From: Niastella populi
GTDB taxonomy: Bacteria > Bacteroidota > Bacteroidia > Chitinophagales > Chitinophagaceae
Direction: 5' to 3'
DNA: 64,000 bases
Assembly: GCF_002078015.1 (NCBI RefSeq)
Contig: NZ_LWBP01000199.1
Span: 1 to 64,000, forward strand
In this document: positions 18,261 through 27,441 of the stretch, one piece after another
Layout: each line of letters starts with the position of its first letter
Numbering within the stretch: position 1 is the first letter of the stretch
Program-made: the position numbers and the translations under genes
The notes under the pieces: model-generated
Told to the model about the DNA's origin: nothing
The model's input: only the letters and a program-made list of their open reading frames with translations
Database searches by the model: none

Positions 18261-19418
18261 TTATTTGGCCACAGAAAAATGCAACACATGCTTTTCATCA
18301 AAGTAAGTGTTGATATGCGAGATCACTTTAATGTTGTCGAGGAAAGAGCTCAGCGGTTTGTTCTTATATATTGCCCCTGTAAATTTCTTTTGTAACAGTA
18401 ACGGATCATCCAGTTTCGTTTGTATTCCAAACCACCGCATCAATACCGCCGATATTTCATCGAGGCCGGCGGCTTCAAACATATATATCCCCTGCCGCCA
18501 GCTTAATGTTTTTTCAGCAACAAAAGGCGCCTGGGTAATTTTACCGTTTTCCGATACCGCCTGCAATCCGGGTGTTATCTTCACTTTGTTTTGCCCGGCA
18601 GAAAGATGAACAACACCTTCCACCAGTGCCACCCTGGCTGTATTGGCGCTATAGGTATTTACATTGAACTCCGTACCGGTCACTTCTACCGTATTACCAG
18701 CCAAGTGAACGATAAATGGTTGTTTGGGATTGGTTGCTATTTTACAATACGCTTCACCGGTAATGGTAACCTCCCTTTTGTTTTGCGTAAATTTTGAAGG
18801 GAAACTTAAACTGCTTGTACTGTTCAGCCATATTTCCGAACCATCGCTCAGGTTAACCTTATAATCCATAGCCACAGGTACTTTAACGGTATTGATACCA
18901 ACAGCCGTTTCGCCGATGGCCCGGTAGCTTAATGTATTATTGTCGTTATCGAGGTTGAGTTGTCCTTTTTGCAGGTTGCCTTTGCTGGCGCTGAGATCTA
19001 TCCTGCTTCCATCTGCCAGTTGCAATACCACGCCTGCGGCAGGTGTAGTAACCGCTACTGTATCTGACGGCATTTGTTTTCCGGTATTGAATTGCGTCAT
19101 AAACCACCAGCCACCGGCTGCAATAATGCCAATGACGAGGAAGGCGCCGATACCCCTGATCACTTTTCGCTGGCGTACGAGCTTTTGCTGATCGTGGATC
19201 TCGCCCGAGATATTTTTCCAGTAACCCGGGTCGTTGAGATGACTGAACGATTGGGCTACCTGTTCCCGCGGCAGCCGTTTCACCAGCTCGGCAAATACAA
19301 CCTGCGCCTGTTCATCGCGGGCAAAAAGTTCCTGCAGTTCGCGGTCCTCTTCGGCCGTGAGCGAGTTGGTAATTTTACCGAGGAACAGGTATTGATGATA
19401 ATCGGAGATGGTGGACAT
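18261..19418 (-). CDS. FecR-family anti-sigma factor (locus A)
   Basis: The product has 385 residues. A cytoplasmic N-terminal part binds the sigma factor (about 1-85). One membrane helix follows (about 88-108), then a periplasmic FecR domain (about 115-300) with the typical VNLSDGSEIWLNSTSSL and TGTEFNVNTY motifs, and a DUF4974 (STN-like) C-terminus. It transmits the signal from the SusC plug/STN region in the outer membrane to the ECF sigma factor. Its gene follows the sigma gene (41 bases between) and both diverge from susC at 20333. The arrangement predicts control of that SusCD pair. Confidence 0.93.
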   Translation of the reverse strand: MSTISDYHQYLFLGKITNSLTAEEDRELQELFARDEQAQVVFAELVKRLPREQVAQSFSHLNDPGYWKNISGEIHDQQKLVRQRKVIRGIGAFLVIGIIAAGGWWFMTQFNTGKQMPSDTVAVTTPAAGVVLQLADGSRIDLSASKGNLQKGQLNLDNDNNTLSYRAIGETAVGINTVKVPVAMDYKVNLSDGSEIWLNSTSSLSFPSKFTQNKREVTITGEAYCKIATNPKQPFIVHLAGNTVEVTGTEFNVNTYSANTARVALVEGVVHLSAGQNKVKITPGLQAVSENGKITQAPFVAEKTLSWRQGIYMFEAAGLDEISAVLMRWFGIQTKLDDPLLLQKKFTGAIYKNKPLSSFLDNIKVISHINTYFDEKHVLHFSVAK

Positions 19419-19459
19419 ATTAATTAGACAGGTTTTTATTTTTCATTCACTAGTGCCGG

Positions 19460-19999
19460 TCAAAGATTTTTCTTCAGGGTGGCCCGCAGGTCTTTCAGGG
19501 CGCGGGCAATATGGTTGCTGACGGTATGTTTGCTGATACCCAGTTTTTCAGCGATCTCAACATGGGTGAGCCGCTCTATATATTGCATTCTGAACACCTT
19601 ACCCGCCATGGCAGGCAGCTGATCGATGGCGCGGTTGATGATGTTTCCCAGTTCTTCGTTCTCGAGCGGGTAACGCATAGCCTGTTCCTGCGGAAGATAA
19701 CCTTGTTTCAGCCTGTCGTGAGTGCGCAGTTTCTCCTTTAAGTTATAAGCCCGGTTCCTTACCGATTGATAGAGATAGGCATTTAATGAAGTGGTGATGG
19801 TTTCGAAAATGCGGAAATACCATAGATCGATAAAGAAATCCTGCACCAGGTCCCGGGCCGCGTTTTCGTCGTTCAGGATCGACAGGGCCAGTACATACAA
19901 CCGGTTCCTCGAATTGCGGTACAGATATTCAAAAGCTTTTAAATCATTGTTACAAAGCCTTTGAAGCAGCAGTTCATTATCTGAGTAATTGTCAAACAT
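19460..19999 (-). CDS. ECF RNA polymerase sigma factor (locus A)
   Basis: The product has 179 residues from ATG 19999 (MFDNYSDNELLL). The frame opens upstream to TTG 20032, but that lies over the -7 element, so the ATG is preferred. Region 2 (AFEYLYRNSRNRLYVLALSI, ARDLVQDFFIDLW) and region 4 (LTHVEIAEKLGISKHTVSNHI, a helix-turn-helix at the C-terminus) are clear. It belongs to the Bacteroidota ECF group that works with FecR and TonB receptors. It should direct RNA polymerase to its own and the SusCD promoters once FecR is triggered. Confidence 0.93.
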   Translation of the reverse strand: MFDNYSDNELLLQRLCNNDLKAFEYLYRNSRNRLYVLALSILNDENAARDLVQDFFIDLWYFRIFETITTSLNAYLYQSVRNRAYNLKEKLRTHDRLKQGYLPQEQAMRYPLENEELGNIINRAIDQLPAMAGKVFRMQYIERLTHVEIAEKLGISKHTVSNHIARALKDLRATLKKNL

Positions 20000-20029
20000 G
20001 CAATTGGAAACACCCGCAAAGGCGAACGA

Positions 20030-20037
20030 CAAATCTA
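20030..20037 (-). promoter_or_regulatory. -7 element for the locus A sigma gene
   Basis: On the minus strand this reads TAGATTTG, an exact TAnnTTTG match, 30 bases before the ATG at 19999. It supports the ATG over the upstream TTG. The -33 region is T-rich but lacks a clean TTTG. Confidence 0.5.
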
Positions 20038-20253
20038 TTGACTTTTTTTATCGGTTGAATAAAAAAGCCGTTTTTATAAAAAAAATCGGGTGTTGACTAG
20101 TGAATGGGTGAAAAAAAACGGTCTACCTTCAAATACCGCCTTTTAACTGCCTATCCTTTCGATGAAGATCTTGCCACTGACAGATCACATTTATTCAACC
20201 AAAACGTAACTATTATGACAGGTAAAAAAGCACGTTCGCAATAGCCTATTAAT

Positions 20254-20288
20254 TAAAAACCCCTCGGCCGTGGGAAGCTTGGAGGGGT
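20254..20288 (-). terminator. Minus-strand terminator-like hairpin facing away from susC
   Basis: ACCCCTC (20259-20265) pairs with GAGGGGT (20282-20288). On the minus strand the stem is followed by TTTTTAATTAAT. It lies 45 bases upstream of the susC start, where it can only end transcripts antisense to the susC 5' region; as RNA in the sense direction it would be a leader hairpin. Confidence 0.5.
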
Positions 20289-20332
20289 ATCGTCCGAAAC
20301 ATTACTGGTAACATTTCAAACTCTTGCAATTT

Positions 20333-23300
20333 ATGCAAAAAAACAGGATTTTTTGTAGGGGGCAGGCTATTGCCTGTTCTTTGAATAAAACCAACTGGCT
20401 GCGAATAATGAGAACAAGTGCCATTATATTCATGACAATGTGCTGTATGGTGCATTTGCTGATAGCTGCTCCCGGCCGGGGGCAGAACAGAACAAACAGG
20501 ATCATCAGCCTCGATTACCATAATGCCGCTTTTACAACCGTGGTAAAGGCCATTGAGCAAAAGTCGGGGTTGATCATCATGTATGAACTAACCCCTTCGC
20601 TGGAGAACCAGAAAATAAGTATAACCATAAAAGACAGGCCGGTGGCCGAGGCCCTCGACCTGCTGGTTACGGCCAGAAATCTAAAATGGAGCCTGAAGGA
20701 ATCGGAGCATATCATCAGGCTTGAAAGGGTAACGGTTACCCAACCACCACCTCACATTGCCAATGATGAGGCCCTGATCGATTCGGTGCGGTTATCAGGT
20801 ATCGTTAGGGACACCAAAGGAATGCCGCTGGAAGGCGCAACCATCGCCATAAGGAACGGCAATGCCTTTGTGACTTCCAATGCTGCCGGTTATTTCTCCA
20901 TTATGGCAAAAGAAGGCGATGTGCTCATTTGCACATTCGTTTCCTTTGAACCGCGCTTCGTTACCGTTTCACCGGGTATGAAACGTAGCGGCGCTATTGG
21001 TGAGATCGTGCTTACCCAGGTTATCTCCGGGCTCGATGAAGCGGTTGTTATTGCCTATGGCACTACCAGCAAAAGACTGGCAACGGGCAGTGTTTCCACT
21101 GTAAGCGGTGAAGAAGTGCGCCGCCAGCCTGTGAGCAATCTGCTGCAGGCGCTGGAAGGCAAAGCGCCCGGACTGTTCATTTCGCAGTCGAATGGTTCAC
21201 CGGGAAGCCAGATGAATATCTCCATCCGGGGCCAGCTTTCTATAGCCAGTGGTAAACTGCCGCTCTTTATCATCGATGGCGTTCCATTTGTTGAAGCGCC
21301 CATCAACACCATCGGTAATTCAACTTACGGGGAGCAGGGCGCTGCCGGACTGATAGATCCCATGAACTCTATAAATCCGGCCGACATCGAAAGCATTTCG
21401 GTGTTGAAAGATGGCGATGCTACCGCTATTTATGGAAGCAGGGGCGCCAATGGCGTTATCCTTATTACCACAAGGAAGGGTAAAGCCGGCGTAACCCGTT
21501 TCGATCTCAATGCATATACCGGCGGTGGTAAAGTTGCCCGCACCGAGCCTATGTTAAACCTGCAACAATACCTGGCAATGCGTAACACCGCATTCGCCAA
21601 TGATAATGCTACCCCTACTCTTTCCAATGCACCGGATCTTAAGTTATGGGACACTACCTCATCAACCGATTTCAATAAAAAATTCATTGGCGGCACGGCC
21701 GAACAAACAGAACTCACCGGAGCTTTTTCAGGCGGCAGCGACCGCATGCATTATCTTTTTTCCAACACATACAGGCACGAAGGCACCGTTTATCCCGGCA
21801 GCTTTGGGTATAAACGTTTTGCCTCGCATCTCAGCGTCGACAATACGTCACTCAATGGCAAATTTACCATAACGGCAACAGCGTTGTATACAAAGGAATC
21901 GAATAACCAGTCGATGGGCGACCTGGCAACCATTGTTTATAAACTGCCGCCTAATTATCCGCTGTACAATGCCGATGGAAGTTTGAACTGGACCGGTGCC
22001 AACAACCCGCTTTCGAATTTGCTGCGTTCATCGCAGATCCGGTCAGACAACCTGCTGGCAAATACGACGCTGCGTTATGCGATTATACCTGGCCTGAATG
22101 CAAAGGTGAGCATGGGGTATAACAAGATCAACCAGGTAATTACGGTACTGAACCCCCGTAAATCGATAAATCCGAATACCAATACACAGTCTTCCGCTTC
22201 CTATAGTTCCAACTATGTTGAAAGCTATATAGTGGAACCGCAACTTGATTATACCAGCATGGTGGGCAAAGGCAGGCTGACCGCAACAGCGGGTGGAACC
22301 TGGCAGCAATCGGGCTTTGTGCAGCCTTACTACGTTATTGCCACCGGTTTCTCCAATGACGATCTCATGAGCTCATGGATCGCCGCTTCCAATATAATTT
22401 ATAAGAGCAGCGGTTATACCGCCTACAGATACGCGTCGGCATTTGCCCGTATCAATTATGCATGGAAAGACAGGTACCTGTTCAATGCAACAGGGAGAAG
22501 GGATGGTTCTTCGCGCTTTGGACCCGATCGTCAATGGGGTAATTTTGGCTCCCTCGGTGCCGGGTGGATCTTCACCGGCGAACCCTGGATGCAGAAAATG
22601 GCGCCCTGGCTAAGTTATGGTAAACTGCGCGCCAGTTATGGCACCATCGGCAATGACCAGATCAATGACTATGGTTATTTGTCAACCTATGCTTCCTCCA
22701 GTTATTCATATGGCGGCGCAGGTATTTATCCGGCCCGTATCGCCAACCCCAATTATGGCTGGGAAACCAGTCGTAAAACCGACCTGGCGCTGGAAACGGG
22801 TTTCCTGAAAGATCGCATCCTGTTCAACGCCACCTGGTTTAAAAGCCGTACCGGCAACCAACTGGTGAATTCCCCTTTATCATCGCAAACCGGTTTTGCT
22901 TCCTTTCAGGCTAACCTGCCCGCGCTGCTTGAAACTACCGGCTGGGAATTCGAGCTGAAGACAACCAATATCAAAAGCAGCGACCTTTTATGGACCAGCT
23001 CATTCAATGTCACGATGCCACGCAATAAACTGATTTCATTTCCCGGGTTATCAAATACGGCATATGCGTATGTATACATCGTTGGCCGGCCCATCAATAA
23101 TTATAACGGCTATCAGTTTACCGGTGTTGAGAACGGGATAGCTACCGTGGCTGATCTCAGCAAAGATGGCACAATTTCCCAGGGACTTCAGGAAACGTTG
23201 AAAGGAGATTTTTATATGATCGCCACCAGTAACCCGAAATACTACGGCGGTTTAAGTAATTCTGTTCAGTATAAGAAACTGCAACTGGATATTTTGTTCC

Positions 23301-23689
23301 AGTTTGTAAAACAGGTAAGGCCGGGTTTCAGACAGGCCAATCCAAATGCCCCGGGTGCTATGGTTAACCAGGATGAGCATATTTTATCAGACGGGTTTAA
23401 GCCAACTGTTACAGCAGGCAGTACGGCATCGAACGCTTACCTGAATTATTACCTGGTATCGGATGCGGTTTATTCTGATGCCAGCTTTATCAGGTTGAAG
23501 AATATCAGCCTTAGTTATGAATTGCCCGCTGCCTGGATGAAGGCTGCCAGCATTCGATCGGCCAGCTTTTTTGTAAGAGGACAAAACCTGCTCACCATTA
23601 CAAACTATTTCGGTATCGATCCTGAAACAGGAAGCGCTGCGCTTCCTCCCCTGCGCCAGATAATTGCAGGTATTCATTGTTCACTTTAA
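20333..23689 (+). CDS. SusC/RagA TonB-linked outer-membrane transporter (locus A)
   Basis: The product has 1118 residues from ATG 20333; an alternative ATG at 20408 begins directly at the hydrophobic signal, but long N-termini of this kind are usual in the family. The order is signal sequence, STN domain (about 55-110, for FecR signalling), carboxypeptidase-regulatory-like domain (about 150-235), plug (about 245-355, ending VLKDGDATAIYGSRGANGV) and a 22-strand barrel ending PPLRQIIAGI. It imports an oligosaccharide or other large nutrient with TonB energy. SusD overlaps region-wise (12 bases from the stop to its ATG), so the pair is co-translated. The substrate is unknown: no glycosidase is linked. 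Confidence 0.95.
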   Translation: MQKNRIFCRGQAIACSLNKTNWLRIMRTSAIIFMTMCCMVHLLIAAPGRGQNRTNRIISLDYHNAAFTTVVKAIEQKSGLIIMYELTPSLENQKISITIKDRPVAEALDLLVTARNLKWSLKESEHIIRLERVTVTQPPPHIANDEALIDSVRLSGIVRDTKGMPLEGATIAIRNGNAFVTSNAAGYFSIMAKEGDVLICTFVSFEPRFVTVSPGMKRSGAIGEIVLTQVISGLDEAVVIAYGTTSKRLATGSVSTVSGEEVRRQPVSNLLQALEGKAPGLFISQSNGSPGSQMNISIRGQLSIASGKLPLFIIDGVPFVEAPINTIGNSTYGEQGAAGLIDPMNSINPADIESISVLKDGDATAIYGSRGANGVILITTRKGKAGVTRFDLNAYTGGGKVARTEPMLNLQQYLAMRNTAFANDNATPTLSNAPDLKLWDTTSSTDFNKKFIGGTAEQTELTGAFSGGSDRMHYLFSNTYRHEGTVYPGSFGYKRFASHLSVDNTSLNGKFTITATALYTKESNNQSMGDLATIVYKLPPNYPLYNADGSLNWTGANNPLSNLLRSSQIRSDNLLANTTLRYAIIPGLNAKVSMGYNKINQVITVLNPRKSINPNTNTQSSASYSSNYVESYIVEPQLDYTSMVGKGRLTATAGGTWQQSGFVQPYYVIATGFSNDDLMSSWIAASNIIYKSSGYTAYRYASAFARINYAWKDRYLFNATGRRDGSSRFGPDRQWGNFGSLGAGWIFTGEPWMQKMAPWLSYGKLRASYGTIGNDQINDYGYLSTYASSSYSYGGAGIYPARIANPNYGWETSRKTDLALETGFLKDRILFNATWFKSRTGNQLVNSPLSSQTGFASFQANLPALLETTGWEFELKTTNIKSSDLLWTSSFNVTMPRNKLISFPGLSNTAYAYVYIVGRPINNYNGYQFTGVENGIATVADLSKDGTISQGLQETLKGDFYMIATSNPKYYGGLSNSVQYKKLQLDILFQFVKQVRPGFRQANPNAPGAMVNQDEHILSDGFKPTVTAGSTASNAYLNYYLVSDAVYSDASFIRLKNISLSYELPAAWMKAASIRSASFFVRGQNLLTITNYFGIDPETGSAALPPLRQIIAGIHCSL

Positions 23690-23700
23690 ACACCGGAAAA

Positions 23701-25107
23701 ATGAAAAAGAACCAGTCAATATATTTATTCGTTGTGTTGCTGTCTGGTATTGTTTTTACCGCCTGTAATAAGCTCATCGGGATAGGCGCCCCCAAAAACC
23801 AGTTGGTGACCGAAAGTGTTTTCAAAGACACTATTTCTATTGAAGCTGCTGTGCTGGGCATGTATAGCAAACTGGCCAATTACAATCCCGGTACCGATGT
23901 GGGAACTGCTACCTCTTTGTTCAATGGGCTTTCAGCAGATGAAGGCTATTATTTCCCCGGCACGTTCTACGACGATTTTAAGAACAATGCGCTAACGCCT
24001 ACACTCTACTATATCGATGGCTACTGGAGCAATTTGTATAATGTTGTTTATACTGCCAACTCCATCATGGAAGGCGCCGGTGCGGCTGCGTTGCCCGAAG
24101 GGTATAAGAACCGGGTTATGGCCGAAGCGAAATTCGTTCGCGCGGTATGTTATTTCTATCTCGTAAATGAATATGGAGAAGTGCCACTGGTGCTTACAAC
24201 AAGCGTAAGCGAGTCGAATGTACAGCCGAGGGATAATGTAGGTAAGGTATATGATCAAATAGAAAAAGACCTTACCGAAGCACAGGCCATGTTGCCTTCC
24301 GATCTCCGGTACTATGGCGGTAACAGAACCAGGGCTACCACCTGGGCAGCCGGCGCACTGCTGGCCAGGGTATATCTTTTCAGAGGCAAGTGGTCGCAGG
24401 CAGGTGCAGCAGCAAGCACTGTTATCGGCAACCCGGGACTTTTCTCCATGCAGCCCGATGCTGCCAAAGTCTTTCTGGCCAATAGCCAGGAAGGGATCAT
24501 GCAGTTCGTAAATGCCATTCCCTCTTCCTGGATGGCTACCAACCTCGGCGCAAGCGCTGCTGCGGTAACACCCAACTTTGTGTTGAGCGACAGCCTGTAT
24601 GCAGCCTTTGAAACAGGCGATGCGCGCAAGGCAAACTGGGTGGGCATAAAGGTATATGGCGGTAAGAATTACCCTTACCCGGCCAAGTACAGGTATATCA
24701 ACGGTGTTGGCGCTGTAGAGCATGCGCAACTGCTGCGCATGGCTGAGCAATACCTTATTCGCGCAGAAGCCCGCACGCAACTGGGGCAGTTTACCGATGC
24801 GGCAGCAGACCTCGATGTGGTGCGAAAACGGGCAGGATTGGGCAATACCACCGCCAATGACAAACCTACGCTGATAGCAGCCATTGAACATGAATGCAGA
24901 ACCGAATTCTTTTGCGAATGGGGGCACCGCTGGCTCGATCTGAAAAGATGGCCCGGCATTGCCAACCCTGCCGTTACGCGGGCCGATGAAGTGTTGGGTA
25001 AAGAAAAAGGCACGTTATGGCAGTCTACAGATATGTTATACCCGGTACCGCAACCGGCAAGGAATGTAAATGTTAACCTGACTCAAAATGCAGGTTATAC
25101 GAACTAA
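23701..25107 (+). CDS. SusD/RagB-family nutrient-binding lipoprotein (locus A)
   Basis: The product has 468 residues from ATG 23701. The lipoprotein signal ends FTAC with Cys22. The N-terminal SusD_3-type TPR segment (ARKNQLVTESVFKD-like start, then ANSIMEGA and AEAKFVRAVCYFYLVNEYG) and the C-terminal SusD domain (EHECRTEFFCEWGHRWLDLKRW) are both present. It forms the lid over the SusC barrel at the cell surface and captures the substrate. It lies 12 bases after susC and 31 bases before the TlpA-like gene, in the same operon. Confidence 0.95.
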   Translation: MKKNQSIYLFVVLLSGIVFTACNKLIGIGAPKNQLVTESVFKDTISIEAAVLGMYSKLANYNPGTDVGTATSLFNGLSADEGYYFPGTFYDDFKNNALTPTLYYIDGYWSNLYNVVYTANSIMEGAGAAALPEGYKNRVMAEAKFVRAVCYFYLVNEYGEVPLVLTTSVSESNVQPRDNVGKVYDQIEKDLTEAQAMLPSDLRYYGGNRTRATTWAAGALLARVYLFRGKWSQAGAAASTVIGNPGLFSMQPDAAKVFLANSQEGIMQFVNAIPSSWMATNLGASAAAVTPNFVLSDSLYAAFETGDARKANWVGIKVYGGKNYPYPAKYRYINGVGAVEHAQLLRMAEQYLIRAEARTQLGQFTDAAADLDVVRKRAGLGNTTANDKPTLIAAIEHECRTEFFCEWGHRWLDLKRWPGIANPAVTRADEVLGKEKGTLWQSTDMLYPVPQPARNVNVNLTQNAGYTN

Positions 25108-25138
25108 GTATAAAAATTAATTACCACAATATTTAAAA

Positions 25139-26278
25139 ATGAGAAAGAACCTACTGTTTATCCTGGCTTTGTTCCCCGTGATCGGATTTGCGCAAACCGG
25201 CGGCGCCTGTACCCTCCATATCAATATCGGCAAGGTGAAAGCATCCAAAGTATGGGTAACCTGGTACGAAGGCGATCAATATAAGCTCGACACGGCAAAC
25301 ATCAGCGGCGGAAAAGCAACGTTTCATATTAACCTTCCCTACCCGCTTGCCGCCAGGTTATGGCTCGATAACCGGGGATTTGGTTATGAGAATGGCAACC
25401 GGCCCGATATGCTGTACTTTCATTTGGAAAAGGGCACTATCAATATCAAAACGACAGACTCGGTTAAAAAGGCGGTGATAACGGGCTCCAGGCTCAACAA
25501 CGAAATAGCTGTTTACAGAAAATATGTTGCACAAACCATGGCAAAACTTGAAGACTGCAACGCAGCCATCATGACGGCGCCCGAACAAAAAAGAAAAGAT
25601 ACGGCTTTCCTGAACCCGATATACGCAAAGCAACAAACCGCTGTTGCCGAATTGAAAGAAAAGGCCAGAAAATTTGCAAAGGAAAATCCCGATAATTATG
25701 GTAGCCTGCTTGCATTGAGCGAAACAAGCGGCGTGCATATCGATCATGTTGTGATCAGTCCGTTATACGACGGTTTATCGGCAAGGGTCCGCAATTCGCA
25801 GGATGGTAAACGTTTTGGGCAACGCATAGAAACATCGAAACAAACAGGCATTGGTTCTATTGCGCCCGATTTTACACAGAATGATGTGAATGGCAACCCG
25901 GTGAAACTGTCTGACTTCAGGGGGAAATATGTGTTGATCGATTTTTGGGCAAGCTGGTGCGCACCCTGCCGGAAAGAAAATCCAAACTACGTAAAGGCGT
26001 ACAATACATATAAGGACAGGAACTTTACGTTATTGGGCGTATCGCTTGACAAGGAAGGTGATAAAGACGCGTGGATAGCGGCCATAAAAAAAGACGGACT
26101 GGAATGGCCGCAGGTGTCGGACCTGAAGTACTGGTACAATGCCGTAGCCAAACTATACGACATCAAGTCGGTACCCATGAATTTTCTTCTAGATCCCAAT
26201 GGAAAGGTGCTGGCAAAAAATTTAAGAGGAGAAGACCTGTTAAAGAAACTGGATGAGCTGTTGAAACCCCTGAATTAA
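25139..26278 (+). CDS. TlpA/ResA-like thiol-disulfide oxidoreductase with N-terminal DUF4369-like domain
   Basis: The product has 379 residues with a Sec signal (ends GFAQT). The N-terminal beta-sandwich (about 20-120) and helical linker resemble the DUF4369/DUF6436 region of Bacteroidota AhpC/TSA proteins. The thioredoxin fold (about 240-379) carries WCAPC with Cys274 and Cys277, preceded by GKYVLIDFWASW, and the cis-proline site KSVPMNFLLD. It acts in the periplasm to reduce or exchange disulfides. It follows SusD by 31 bases and ends the operon. In such loci these proteins are often linked to peptide- or glycoprotein-type substrates, but that link is inferred. Confidence 0.9.
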   Translation: MRKNLLFILALFPVIGFAQTGGACTLHINIGKVKASKVWVTWYEGDQYKLDTANISGGKATFHINLPYPLAARLWLDNRGFGYENGNRPDMLYFHLEKGTINIKTTDSVKKAVITGSRLNNEIAVYRKYVAQTMAKLEDCNAAIMTAPEQKRKDTAFLNPIYAKQQTAVAELKEKARKFAKENPDNYGSLLALSETSGVHIDHVVISPLYDGLSARVRNSQDGKRFGQRIETSKQTGIGSIAPDFTQNDVNGNPVKLSDFRGKYVLIDFWASWCAPCRKENPNYVKAYNTYKDRNFTLLGVSLDKEGDKDAWIAAIKKDGLEWPQVSDLKYWYNAVAKLYDIKSVPMNFLLDPNGKVLAKNLRGEDLLKKLDELLKPLN

Positions 26279-26280
26279 TA

Positions 26281-26314
26281 AAAAAACTGAGCCATCTGCC
26301 AGCCGGCGGATGGC
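26281..26314. terminator. Terminator between convergent TlpA-like and phosphodiesterase genes
   Basis: GCCATCTGCC (26291-26300) pairs with GGCGGATGGC (26305-26314) with one G-T pair. On the minus strand it is followed by TCAG and six or seven T, so it chiefly serves the phosphodiesterase gene and may act both ways. Confidence 0.65.
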
Positions 26315-26337
26315 CCAATTTATAAACCGTTCGTACT

Positions 26338-27123
26338 TTATGTTTTCCTTACCCCGTTCGTTTTTAAAAACTCAGCCAGGGCCTTGATGCTATCGGTGTT
26401 GAGGTAATCTACGCCCAGCTCGATCATCCTCCGCCAGCCTTCCATATTATCAGGGGCATTCCACAATCTTACTTTTTTACCTAATGCATGTCCCTTGTCG
26501 ACGATCTTTTTAATGGTTTCCCATTCATTGGCCGGCGGTTCGCCTTTGCCTTTCCATTTGGTATAGTTGATCATATTGTCGCCCATAACAGCTATACGGG
26601 AAAGAACTTCCTTATTGTAGTTGTCACTGAGCAGGCCATCGAACCATAAAAATGAAGGGTATACATTATACGTGTGTGAAGGCGGTTTACTGCCTGTTAC
26701 CATTATGGTCAGTGTAGGACAACGGGTAATAGCCGGATATTTTATTAAAATATCGATGAGTTTATTGATAGCCGGGATCGCTTCCGTTTTTACGTCCAGC
26801 ATCAATATCATCTCGCGCGATGTATCGGCATATACGCTGCCATTATTGTTTTGAATATTTTCCGACAATGGTTTAAGATACAGTTCTTCAAGCGTACGGT
26901 GTTGCGCCGCGTCGGCTGCATTGCGGGCCACGAGTAGTTCATTGTCGGCGACGTTTAAATAAACATCAACTTCAATAGACCCGTACTTCAGATTATAAGC
27001 TGCATAAAATGGAGACCCCTGCTGGTAATCATTGTGGGAATGTGCGTTGGCCGTAGTGTAAATGTCGGGTTGTGCGAACGCATAGGAACATGGAAATAAA
27101 ATAAAAAGCAATAACTTTTTCAT
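26338..27123 (-). CDS. Secreted PLC-like (GDPD-type) phosphodiesterase
   Basis: The product has 261 residues with a signal peptide ending YAFAQ. The AHSHNDYQQGSPFYAAY start and IEVDVYL segment carry the first histidine and acidic residues of the PI-PLC/glycerophosphodiesterase TIM barrel, and the C-terminal VRLWNAPD and GVDYLNTD match the last strands, where GDPDs read TDxP. It would hydrolyse a phosphodiester such as a glycerophosphodiester or a lipid headgroup in the periplasm. The usual second His of GDPDs is not obvious, so activity is uncertain. It is monocistronic. Confidence 0.75.
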   Translation of the reverse strand: MKKLLLFILFPCSYAFAQPDIYTTANAHSHNDYQQGSPFYAAYNLKYGSIEVDVYLNVADNELLVARNAADAAQHRTLEELYLKPLSENIQNNNGSVYADTSREMILMLDVKTEAIPAINKLIDILIKYPAITRCPTLTIMVTGSKPPSHTYNVYPSFLWFDGLLSDNYNKEVLSRIAVMGDNMINYTKWKGKGEPPANEWETIKKIVDKGHALGKKVRLWNAPDNMEGWRRMIELGVDYLNTDSIKALAEFLKTNGVRKT

Positions 27124-27441
27124 ACCAAATTTACATTGATCGTTTGTTATGTCAGCAACTGTTAGTATTCAATTGCTAATCTACAATGGGTTAAAATAAG
27201 TAAATGGTCTGAATTAGTGTAATTTTCTTCCGAAGGTTATGAATGGCCTTATAGCTTCGACAAATAAAATTAAATTTATCGACTGTTGCAACAATTTTAC
27301 AAATAAATCTGACAAATACTTCGGGGATACGGATGGTTATAACGTATTTACCTGATGAATATTGTTCGTGACCGGCTATTAAAAAGACGCCCTGGCAAAT
27401 TATCTGCTAAATGTATATTTTAGCGGGCACTAATCTGTACT
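27124..27441. other. Intergenic region, 318 bases
   Basis: This is AT-rich divergent promoter space for the phosphodiesterase and the TonB/MORN gene. A CAAATTTA (minus-strand TAAATTTG) at 27126-27133 matches a -7 element but lies only three bases from the annotated start codon, so its use is doubtful. No gene is seen. Confidence 0.4.

Larger units (their letters stand above)
20000..20332. other. Divergent regulatory region between sigma factor and susC, 333 bases
   Basis: It contains a -7 element for the sigma gene (20030-20037), an AT-rich middle and a hairpin with a minus-strand T tract (20254-20288) just upstream of susC. No gene is seen. Confidence 0.6.

Noticed and set aside
23992-24927. 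Minus-strand 311-codon frame opposite SusD
   Set aside because: It is a shadow of the susD gene, with an improbable composition rich in Cys, His and Ile and no family features.
27126-27133. TAAATTTG -7-like element for the phosphodiesterase gene
   Set aside because: It ends only three bases before the ATG, so transcription would start inside the gene; probably a chance AT-rich match.
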